Assembly (NCBI RefSeq): GCF_003202155.1
Contig: NZ_QFLI01000006.1
Coordinates: 124,001 to 188,000 of the forward strand
Reading direction: 5' to 3'
From: Marinifilum breve
GTDB taxonomy: Bacteria > Bacteroidota > Bacteroidia > Bacteroidales > Marinifilaceae
Length of the DNA: 64,000 bases
Both the position numbers and the translations under genes were made by a program. Each line of letters opens with the position of its first letter. Within the stretch, counting starts at the first letter, position 1. Under the pieces are notes generated by a model. The model saw nothing but the letters and a program-made list of their open reading frames with translations. It made no database searches and was not told where the DNA came from. Of this stretch, positions 17,788-25,476 are shown piece after piece.

Positions 17788-18036
17788 TTAGGCATCCTCC
17801 AAAATACGGAAAGCATGATCTAAAATTGTAGTATCATCGAGTTCAACAATCCCTCCATTAGGGCCTTGCTCAACATGGATTCCAGTACTTTTACCTTCAT
17901 CAAAATTTGTTCCACCAAAATAATTTCTAACTGTTTCTACGTTTAGTTGTAAATCTTTCGCAATCCTTTGCATGCTGCCATCTGGCAAACGATCCTTAAT
18001 TTGTCTTAGCTCATTAAATGTGATTGTCTTAGTCAT
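17788..18036 (-). CDS. Small helix-turn-helix protein of unknown role
   Basis: 82 residues. The N-terminal half contains a probable helix-turn-helix: LPDGSMQRIAKDLQLNVETV then RNYFGG, where a Gln-Arg-Ile-Ala helix is followed by a turn and a recognition-like helix with VRNYF. The C-terminal half is acidic (VELDDTTILDHAFRILEDA). I recognise the general type as a small conserved DNA-binding protein seen in Bacteroidota but cannot name a function. It is a single-gene unit that converges on rex and lies behind the sensor kinase gene on the same strand with a ~100-bp gap. Confidence 0.7.
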   Translation of the reverse strand: MTKTITFNELRQIKDRLPDGSMQRIAKDLQLNVETVRNYFGGTNFDEGKSTGIHVEQGPNGGIVELDDTTILDHAFRILEDA

Positions 18037-18140
18037 ATGCTGTATATTTTATTAAGGGTTAGAAATATATTTGCCCTTTAAATTTAATGAAAGAATTTCT
18101 TAAATTAAAATTATTAGAATGTTAATTCTTACAGCATTAA

Positions 18141-19499
18141 TTAAAAAGTTAAGGTAAAACTGGTTCGTTCATCAGGTACAGAATGGGCTGTAATCGTGCC
18201 TCCATGCAGGCGTAATATCTGTTTTGAAAGACTCAAACCAATGCCTGAACCTTTTGGTTTTGTTGTAAAAAACGGTATAAATACTTTGTCCAAAACTTCT
18301 TTAATAATTCCTTGTCCATTGTCATTAACCTGAATTGAGATTCTGCCGCGCGAATTCATATAGGCCTTTAATTCAATTTTAGGATTTTCGGTATGTTCTA
18401 CTGCATGAATCGAGTTTTTGATCAAGTTGATTAATACTTGTTCAATCAGTTGTTCATCGGCCGAAAGTTCTATTGATTCCGGATTAATGCTTATTTCACA
18501 TTCAATTCCATTTCGCTTGATCTCTTCCTCCATTAATCGATGAATGTTATCGAATAATTTTTGAACCTGGAAAATGCTGAAATTAGGCTTAGGAATTTTC
18601 GTAAGGTTACGATATGTATCCACAAAATGAAGAAGTCCTGAGCTTCTCTTATGAATGGTTTCTAAGGCCATTTTCACCTCGTTCAGAGTCTCTAAATCCT
18701 GCTCTTCGAAACGATTGGTATTGTTTTCACCAAAATCATCAAGGATGGTTGTTAAGGTTGTAGATAAAGATGAAATCGGAGTAATTGAATTCATGATCTC
18801 ATGTGTTAATACTCTAATTAGTTTTTGCCAAGATTCTATCTCTTGTTCTTCCAATTCGTACTGAATATTCTTTATCGAAACCAAAATAACCTGACGATTG
18901 TTGATTTTAAACTCGGTGGCATAAACAGCCAACTGTAGAATATCGTCGTTATCGTTGACCTTTATCAAGGTATTCTCGCCATGTTTTAGGCTTAGTAAGG
19001 AATCAACCAAGTCAGGACTAAAAGATTTTAAATCCTGAATCATTTTAAGATTACTAATCTGAAACAATTTTTTGGAGGCATTGTTTATCATCTCCACCTT
19101 TCCATCTCGATGAAAAGCAATCAAGCTGATACCAATGTGTTGGATTACAGTTTGCAGATAGAAGTAATGTTCTTCTTTTTCAGCCCTGATTTTTTGAAAG
19201 TCAGTTATAACTGCATTAAATGATTCTTGTAATTTATCAAATGAACTGCCTAAACCTTGTACTTGAAAATTTCTGGTAAAATCCGAATATCGAATTGATT
19301 CCAGGAAATTTTTAAGCAAACGGTTAGTTTTCTCGACGTACCTAATTATCTCGTAAACTTGATAAATTATGGCAATAAAAGTCAAGCTCGCCGTAAAGTA
19401 TAAACTTTTTTTGGCGACTAGGTAAAATAACAGGAATATCGTTGCTGATAGAACGATAATCCTGATAATAAAGTTAATTCGGAAGCTTTTATAAACCAT
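18141..19499 (-). CDS. NtrB/NtrY-like membrane sensor histidine kinase
   Basis: 452 residues. Two N-terminal transmembrane helices (residues ~10-50) with almost no periplasmic loop suggest an intramembrane or cytoplasmic signal. A linker and a PAS-like domain follow (IQHIGISLIAFHRDGKVEMI). The phosphoacceptor is His233 in VLTHEIMNSITPISS. The ATPase domain shows the N box LINLIKNSIHAVEH, DNGQGI and GSGIGLSLSKQILRLHGG. The start overlaps the preceding response-regulator gene by 11 bp, so the two form one operon and a cognate pair, divergent from the export operon they probably control. Confidence 0.9.
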   Translation of the reverse strand: MVYKSFRINFIIRIIVLSATIFLLFYLVAKKSLYFTASLTFIAIIYQVYEIIRYVEKTNRLLKNFLESIRYSDFTRNFQVQGLGSSFDKLQESFNAVITDFQKIRAEKEEHYFYLQTVIQHIGISLIAFHRDGKVEMINNASKKLFQISNLKMIQDLKSFSPDLVDSLLSLKHGENTLIKVNDNDDILQLAVYATEFKINNRQVILVSIKNIQYELEEQEIESWQKLIRVLTHEIMNSITPISSLSTTLTTILDDFGENNTNRFEEQDLETLNEVKMALETIHKRSSGLLHFVDTYRNLTKIPKPNFSIFQVQKLFDNIHRLMEEEIKRNGIECEISINPESIELSADEQLIEQVLINLIKNSIHAVEHTENPKIELKAYMNSRGRISIQVNDNGQGIIKEVLDKVFIPFFTTKPKGSGIGLSLSKQILRLHGGTITAHSVPDERTSFTLTF

Positions 19500-20868
19500 A
19501 TTTTTCTAATCTTCTGTATAAAGAGGTTCTTGTTAAGCCAAGTTCGCCTGCTGCTTTAGATATGTTTCCTTTATTTGTTTTTAATACCTTTTGAATGATA
19601 TTTTTTTCTACCTCTTCGAGATTGTAGGAATCAAATTCAACATCATCTTGCTGACTTCTTTCCATACTAATTTGAAAATCGGATGGTTCAAGGTTTTTAT
19701 CGTCAGCCATAATAACTGCTCTTTCCATTTGATGTTGAAGCTCACGAACATTACCAGGCCAACCGTAATCGTATAGTTTATTGATACAAGCTTTTGATAA
19801 AGGACTTATTCTCTTTTTGTACTTCTTTGAATAGATTTCAAGGAAATGATTAGCCAATAAAGGAATGTCTTCATAACGCTCACGAAGTGGAGGAAGATCT
19901 ATTTCTACAGTATTTATTCTATAAAGTAAATCTTGTCGATATTTCTCTTCTGATGCCATTTGTTTTAGAGGCATGTTGGTGGCACAGATTAAGCGAATAT
20001 CTATTGGAATTGGTTTGTTCGATCCAACTCTAATTACCTCTCTTCTCTCTAAAACTGTAAGAAGTTTAGCTTGCATTGGCAAACTTAAATTACCAATTTC
20101 ATCAAGGAACAACGTTCCACCTGAAGCAATTTCAAATCTTCCTGGTCTATCAGCTCTGGCGTCAGTAAATGCACCTTTAACATGACCGAAAAGTTCGCTT
20201 TCAAATAAGTTTTCATTAATTGATCCTAGATCTACACTAACAAATACTTCATCTTTTCTACTTGAATTACGGTGAAGAGCTCTTGCGACCAATTCTTTTC
20301 CAGTTCCATTTTCACCTAAAATCAATACATTGGCATCTGTTTTAGAAACTTTTGTAATGGTTTGAAATACTTGTTGCATTTCTGGAGATGTACCAATGAA
20401 ATCGTTAAATGGCTGGTCGAGAACCGCATTTAATTCTTTTTGTTTGGTTTTTAATTCGCTAACCTCTTCTTTGGATTTGCGCAATTTAATTGCAGAAGAA
20501 ATTGTAGCTAATAATTTCTCATTTTGCCAAGGCTTAAGAATGAAATCAGTAGCTCCGGCCTTTATTGCTTTTACTGATTTTTCAATATCTCCATATGCAG
20601 TAATGAATAAAACTACTGCTCGAGGATCAATTTCAAGTATTTTGTTTAGCCAATGATATCCTTCCTGACCGCTAATAGCATCTTTTGTGAAGTTCATATC
20701 TAAAAGAATAACATCGTATTCTTCTTGCTTCATAAGTTTAGGGATCATTTCAGGATCGGATTCAGTATGTATGAGTTCTACATGTTGTTTCAATAGTAGT
20801 TTAAGTGAAAACAATATATCCTCATTGTCATCAATGGCCAATATTTTTCCGCTTTTTTGCACTGTCAT
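19489..20868 (-). CDS. NtrC-family sigma-54-dependent response regulator
   Basis: 459 residues in the classic three-domain order. The receiver domain (1-125) has Asp13-Asp14 and the phosphorylation site Asp57 in VILLDMNF. The AAA+ domain (~155-390) has Walker A ILGENGTGKELVARAL, LFGHVKGAFTDARAD and Walker B GGTLFLDEIGNL. The sigma-54 contact loop is GAFTDA, a common variant of GAFTGA. The C-terminus is a Fis-type helix-turn-helix (GNISKAAGELGLTRTSLYRR). It should activate sigma-54 promoters; candidate sites lie in the divergent gap upstream of the membrane-fusion protein gene. Confidence 0.93.
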   Translation of the reverse strand: MTVQKSGKILAIDDNEDILFSLKLLLKQHVELIHTESDPEMIPKLMKQEEYDVILLDMNFTKDAISGQEGYHWLNKILEIDPRAVVLFITAYGDIEKSVKAIKAGATDFILKPWQNEKLLATISSAIKLRKSKEEVSELKTKQKELNAVLDQPFNDFIGTSPEMQQVFQTITKVSKTDANVLILGENGTGKELVARALHRNSSRKDEVFVSVDLGSINENLFESELFGHVKGAFTDARADRPGRFEIASGGTLFLDEIGNLSLPMQAKLLTVLERREVIRVGSNKPIPIDIRLICATNMPLKQMASEEKYRQDLLYRINTVEIDLPPLRERYEDIPLLANHFLEIYSKKYKKRISPLSKACINKLYDYGWPGNVRELQHQMERAVIMADDKNLEPSDFQISMERSQQDDVEFDSYNLEEVEKNIIQKVLKTNKGNISKAAGELGLTRTSLYRRLEKYGL

Positions 20869-20962
20869 AATATCTATTAATTTGTGAGTTCAATTTATTT
20901 TGTTTAAATCTGGACTCAAGTTATTACTAATATTTCAGAAATAAAAAAATGCTGTACGTAAT

Positions 20963-21052
20963 CGAACAGTTCGTGTATTAATTTCGTTCAAACTTTGGAC
21001 ATGTTTCTGGTGGTAATTTATTTTAAGTTGTTGTGATTCAGTTTTAAGTTGT
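20963..21052. promoter_or_regulatory. Candidate activator sites in the divergent export-operon control region
   Basis: Two structures stand out in this gap. CGAAC-A-GTTCG (20963-20973) is an 11-bp palindrome about 90 bp upstream of the candidate -24 box, a usual distance for NtrC-type enhancer sites. TTTTAAGTTGT occurs twice (21021-21031 and 21042-21052), 21 bp apart and therefore on the same DNA face. Both are seen; regulator binding is inferred from the adjacent NtrC-like gene. Confidence 0.4.
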
Positions 21053-21055
21053 GTT

Positions 21056-21071
21056 TGGCATGAAAGTGGTT
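21056..21071 (+). promoter_or_regulatory. Candidate sigma-54 promoter of the export operon
   Basis: TGGCATG-AAAG-TGGTT resembles the -24/-12 form TGGCACG-N4-TTGCA. The -24 GG and the -12 G are correctly spaced, but the -12 C is replaced by T. It lies 46 bp before the membrane-fusion protein start. The NtrC-type gene next door makes it plausible; the imperfect -12 half keeps confidence low. Confidence 0.4.
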
Positions 21072-21117
21072 ATTATTAGGGCGTGTTTGAAAAAGGTATA
21101 TAACAAGTCAAAAAAAT

Positions 21118-22368
21118 ATGGATAGAATTATTGAGAAGAAGCCATGGTATCTTCAAAAGAAAAATTGGTATCTGGCTGTCGGCGTAATTGCCATAGTTAT
21201 TCTCTACTCAGCGTTTTTAGGAACATCAGGATTAAGTTATAGAGTAGATGAAGAAACCCTTTCGATTGCGGATGTAAAAAACGATTATTTTCAGGAGTAC
21301 ATTGCTAGAACCGGTACGGTTAATCCAATAACAACGGTTTATCTGGATGCCATTGAAGGTGGTCGGGTAGAAGAGATTTTACTGGAAGAAGGAAGCATGG
21401 TGCAAAAAGGTGATATTATTCTTCGTCTGAGTAATTCGGAATTAAATTTGCAAATTCTGAATTCGGAAGCTGCATTTACAGAGCAGGTAAATAGGTTAAG
21501 AGATACTCGTCTGAGTATGGAACAAGATCGATTAAATATTAAGCGCAATTTATTAGATATTGATTTAAATTTAGCAAAGAGCAAAAGGCAATATACTCGT
21601 AACAAAACATTTTTCGAGAAAGATTTAATTGCACAAGAAGAATTTGAGGCATCAAGAGATGATTACTTTTATCACAAAAAGGTAAGAGATCTGCTATTGG
21701 AGCGTCAAAAAACAGATTCTCTTTCCAGAACAATTCAAATTGAAAGGTTGGAAGCGAACTTGCAAAAGATGGAGGATAATCTGGATTTGGTGCGAGAAAA
21801 GTTACAGAATTTGAACGTGAAAGCTCCTGTTAGTGGGCAGTTGGGAGCATTAAATGCAGAGCTTGGAGAATCAAAATCAAAAGGTCAGAGGCTTGGTCAG
21901 GTAAACGTTCTTGATAATTACAAGATTAACGCTATGGTTGATGAACTTTATATTGCCAGATTAAATAAAGGATTAAATGCTAGTTTTAAGTTTAATGGTA
22001 AAGAATATCAATTGATCGTATCGAAAGTATATCCTGAAGTTAGAAATGGACAATTTGAAATTGATTTAAAATTTGCAAGCGAATTGCCTAATGGAATTAG
22101 AACAGGTCAAACTTTCAGAACGAAAATAGAGTTGGGAGAGCCAAGAGAAGCACTTTTGATTCCTAGAGGTGGATTCTTCCAAAGTACTGGTGGGCAATGG
22201 ATATTTGTTGTAGATTCATCGGGTGAATTTGCCGTGAGAAGAGAGATTAAGTTAGGGAATCAGAATCCTAAATATTATGAAGTTCTAGAAGGATTGAAAC
22301 CAGGAGAAAAGGTAATAACAAATAGTTATGAACTTTACGGTGAATCTGAGAAGTTACTTTTAAAGTAA
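21118..22368 (+). CDS. Periplasmic adaptor (HlyD/MacA-like membrane-fusion protein)
   Basis: 416 residues. An N-terminal transmembrane anchor (residues ~18-35) is followed by a biotinyl-lipoyl-like hairpin (LDAIEGGRVEEILLEEGSMV, QKGDIILRLSNSE), a long coiled coil (~105-235), the second lipoyl half (VKAPVSGQLGALNAELGES), and beta-barrel and membrane-proximal domains ending with LIPRGGFFQSTGGQWIF. It would link an inner-membrane ABC transporter to an outer-membrane channel. It is first in the operon, 4 bp before the first permease. No TolC homologue is in the window. Confidence 0.88.
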   Translation: MDRIIEKKPWYLQKKNWYLAVGVIAIVILYSAFLGTSGLSYRVDEETLSIADVKNDYFQEYIARTGTVNPITTVYLDAIEGGRVEEILLEEGSMVQKGDIILRLSNSELNLQILNSEAAFTEQVNRLRDTRLSMEQDRLNIKRNLLDIDLNLAKSKRQYTRNKTFFEKDLIAQEEFEASRDDYFYHKKVRDLLLERQKTDSLSRTIQIERLEANLQKMEDNLDLVREKLQNLNVKAPVSGQLGALNAELGESKSKGQRLGQVNVLDNYKINAMVDELYIARLNKGLNASFKFNGKEYQLIVSKVYPEVRNGQFEIDLKFASELPNGIRTGQTFRTKIELGEPREALLIPRGGFFQSTGGQWIFVVDSSGEFAVRREIKLGNQNPKYYEVLEGLKPGEKVITNSYELYGESEKLLLK

Positions 22369-22372
22369 GCTA

Positions 22373-24721
22373 ATGATTAAAATTTTACTCAATACTGTTA
22401 TTCGTAATTTGTACAAGCAAAAAGTATATTCTATAGTTAATATATTAGGCTTAGCTACAGGAGTTACTTGTACACTTTTAATACTGATTTGGGTAAATTA
22501 TGAGCTTAGTTTTGATACCTATCATAAGGATATTGAGAGGATTTATACGGTTTATGAAAATCAAAAATATGCCGATGGAGATATTTTTTCTGTGTATTCA
22601 ACTCCAAGTCCACTTGCAGAATCATTAAAGGAAGAATATCCAGAGGTTGAGTATGCTTCGAGGTTGGTAAGTACATGGGGGCAATTGGTTTTATCGGCCA
22701 ATGGAAAAACCTTTGTTGAAACTGGTGGGAAAATTGTTGATCCGGATTTCTTTAAAATATTCTCGATACCTGTTTTGTATGGTGATTACATTAGTCCTTT
22801 GTCAAATGAAAGTACAATTGTTTTAAGTCGAAGATTATCTGAAAAACTATTTGGAGACATTGATCCTATAGGATTAAGTATTGAGATCAATTCAAATTAT
22901 CAATTTATAGTAGGCGCTGTAGTAGAAAATGCACCAGAGAACTCTTCAATACATTACGATTTCTTTCTTCCGTTCAAGTTTTTTAAAGAGTATTGGGAGT
23001 ATGATTTAAGTGATTGGGAAGCAAACTCATTTCATTTATTCGTTAAGTTAAAGGATGGAGCCAATAGTGAATATTTGGCTGAAAATATAAGACATCATGT
23101 CCGTCAGCGAATCCCGTATTCTAATGTTGAATTGGATTTACAGGCATTTGAGAAGTATCACTTGTATTCAATTAGTAAAAATAAATCCGGCCCAATTTGG
23201 TATGTTCAGGTGTTTTTGTTGGTTGCAGTTCTAATCCTTTTGATAGCTTGTTTTAATTATATGAATTTGGCTACGGCCCGATCTGAACGAAGAGCCAGGG
23301 AAGTTGCAATTCGAAAAGTGGTTGGAGCTCAAAGACGAGGATTGGTAGGACTGTTTTTAACCGAGTCTATAGTTTTCACAACCATTGCGCTAGGATTGGG
23401 TATAGTGTTCGTGGAATTATTATTACCTGTTTTTAGTGATCTTACCAATAGAACGTTAACCTTAAATCCAGGTAACCTGAAGTTTTTAATTGCGGTGGTT
23501 CTAATTGTTCTAAGTACAGGAGTTTTATCGGGCAGTTATCCTGCGCTTTTCCTCTCATCATTTTTACCAATTCAGGTTATAAGGGGGGTGTTTAGGCAAG
23601 ATTCCGCCATGCTGCGAAAGGTGTTGGTAATTATACAATTTACCATGTCAATTGCTCTTTTTATTTGTACTTGCGTGATATATAAACAACTCAATTTTTT
23701 AAAAGATTCAGATGTTGGTTATAACAAAGACAACATAGTGTATGTTGAAATGCTTGATGATTTTTATGAAGAATATTCAGAGTTGAAAGGAGAGTTATTA
23801 AAAATCCCAGGAGTTCATTGGGTGACAGCAGCCAACCAAATGCCGGTTAATTTTTTAAACTCAACATGGGATGTGAATTGGCCTAATAAATCAGTGGATT
23901 CAGAGGATGTGTTGTTTCAGTTATCCTTTGTCGACTTTGATTTCATAGAAACATTTGAAATGGATGTAATCCAAGGAAGAGGCTTTTCCAATCAGTTTGG
24001 AGAAGATACTTTAAAATTCATAATAAATGAATCTGCGGCTGAAAAGATGGGTATGGTTTATACTATTGGAGAAAAAATTAGTCTTTGGAATTATACAGGA
24101 GAGGTAATTGGGATAGTAAAGGATTTTAATTTTAATAGTTTACAGGTTGGAGTTGATCCTTTGATAATGATGAGGAAGCCAAGTTCTTTTAAATATATAG
24201 GAATTAGAGTGGGTGAAGATAAGGATCCAATAATCAATAAAATAAGAAAAGTTTGGAATAGGAAGTTTTCTCATATTCCATTTAATTATAGGTTATTAGA
24301 AGAGGATTTTAATTATTTCTACCAGGCAGAATCAAGAATGGGGAAATTGTTTGCCTCATTCACGGCAATTGCATTTATTATTTCTTGCCTTGGATTATTT
24401 GGTTTGGTTTCATTTATCACTGAAAATAAAGCCAGAGAGGTAGCATTACGAAAAGTATTTGGAGCTAATGTTGATAATGTTTTCCAGTTGTTGTTTAAAG
24501 AAATTTTAAAATGGATTGTCTTATCAATTGCCATTGCTTGGATCATATCATTTTTTGCAATGGAATGGTGGCTGAATGGTTTTGCTTATAGAATTGAAAT
24601 GGGGATTGGAATATTTATTATGGCAGCAGTTTTATCTCTTCTTGTTGCATGTTTAACCATTTATAGACAGATAGCACGTTTGGTTACAATTGCTCCTGCA
24701 CATGTTTTGAAATACGAATAA
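22373..24721 (+). CDS. FtsX/MacB-type ABC transporter permease
   Basis: 782 residues. The layout is a duplicated FtsX unit: an N-terminal TM (~residues 20-40), a MacB-type periplasmic domain (40-270), three TMs (~280-400), a second leading TM (~415-435), a second periplasmic domain and three C-terminal TMs (~660-775). The motif RAREVAIRKVVGAQRRGLVG after TM2 and its copy AREVALRKVFGAN in the second half are the cytoplasmic coupling segments of this family. It carries no ATPase domain; the separate ATPase gene lies 18 bp downstream. Substrate is unknown. Confidence 0.88.
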   Translation: MIKILLNTVIRNLYKQKVYSIVNILGLATGVTCTLLILIWVNYELSFDTYHKDIERIYTVYENQKYADGDIFSVYSTPSPLAESLKEEYPEVEYASRLVSTWGQLVLSANGKTFVETGGKIVDPDFFKIFSIPVLYGDYISPLSNESTIVLSRRLSEKLFGDIDPIGLSIEINSNYQFIVGAVVENAPENSSIHYDFFLPFKFFKEYWEYDLSDWEANSFHLFVKLKDGANSEYLAENIRHHVRQRIPYSNVELDLQAFEKYHLYSISKNKSGPIWYVQVFLLVAVLILLIACFNYMNLATARSERRAREVAIRKVVGAQRRGLVGLFLTESIVFTTIALGLGIVFVELLLPVFSDLTNRTLTLNPGNLKFLIAVVLIVLSTGVLSGSYPALFLSSFLPIQVIRGVFRQDSAMLRKVLVIIQFTMSIALFICTCVIYKQLNFLKDSDVGYNKDNIVYVEMLDDFYEEYSELKGELLKIPGVHWVTAANQMPVNFLNSTWDVNWPNKSVDSEDVLFQLSFVDFDFIETFEMDVIQGRGFSNQFGEDTLKFIINESAAEKMGMVYTIGEKISLWNYTGEVIGIVKDFNFNSLQVGVDPLIMMRKPSSFKYIGIRVGEDKDPIINKIRKVWNRKFSHIPFNYRLLEEDFNYFYQAESRMGKLFASFTAIAFIISCLGLFGLVSFITENKAREVALRKVFGANVDNVFQLLFKEILKWIVLSIAIAWIISFFAMEWWLNGFAYRIEMGIGIFIMAAVLSLLVACLTIYRQIARLVTIAPAHVLKYE

Positions 24722-24739
24722 ATTATAAATAAAAAGGCT

Positions 24740-25423
24740 ATGATTAAAACTAAAAATTTAATAAAAATTTTCCGTACTGATGAGGTGGAAACTACAGCTC
24801 TGAACAATGTGAATTTAGAGATTAATGAAGGTGAATTTGTTGCCATTATGGGACCTTCGGGATGTGGGAAATCTACATTATTAAACATTATTGGTTTACT
24901 TGATAATCCAAGCGAGGGAGAAATGCATTTTAATGGATATCAGGTTGAAAATTATACAGAACGTCAAAGAACAAATCTGCGAAAGGAAAATATTGGTTTT
25001 GTATTTCAAAGCTTTAACCTAATTGATGAGTTAACTGTATTTGAAAATGTTGAATTGCCTTTGCTTTATATGAAGGTGTCAGGGTCTGAAAGAAAAAGAC
25101 GCGTAAATGAAGCTTTGGAAAGAATGAATATTGCTCATAGAGCTAAACATTTTCCTCAGCAGTTATCAGGAGGACAACAACAGAGAGTAGCGATCGCAAG
25201 AGCGGTAATTTCAAATCCTAAATTAATACTTGCCGATGAGCCTACAGGTAATTTGGATTCGGCAAACGGAGAAGAGGTTATGAACCTTTTAACTCAACTA
25301 AACGAAGAGGGGACGACCATTATCATGGTTACTCACTCTCCATCAGATGCGGATAGAAGTCATAGAATCATTCAGCTGTTCGACGGTCATGTAGTAACAG
25401 AAAATATGAGACAAAAATTATAA
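24740..25423 (+). CDS. ABC transporter ATP-binding protein (MacB/LolD type)
   Basis: 227 residues, the usual size for a LolD/MacB-class ATPase. Motifs: Walker A GPSGCGKST at 38-46, Q-loop VFQSFNLIDELTVFENVELP, signature LSGGQQQR at 142-149, Walker B LILADEPTGNLDS and the switch His in MVTHSPSDA. It is flanked by two permeases of its family, so it probably powers one complex built from both or two alternative complexes. Confidence 0.93.
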   Translation: MIKTKNLIKIFRTDEVETTALNNVNLEINEGEFVAIMGPSGCGKSTLLNIIGLLDNPSEGEMHFNGYQVENYTERQRTNLRKENIGFVFQSFNLIDELTVFENVELPLLYMKVSGSERKRRVNEALERMNIAHRAKHFPQQLSGGQQQRVAIARAVISNPKLILADEPTGNLDSANGEEVMNLLTQLNEEGTTIIMVTHSPSDADRSHRIIQLFDGHVVTENMRQKL

Positions 25424-25476
25424 AACCCAAAGCCCTTAAAAACCCCACATCTACTTGTTTCATTAATAGAATTGCT

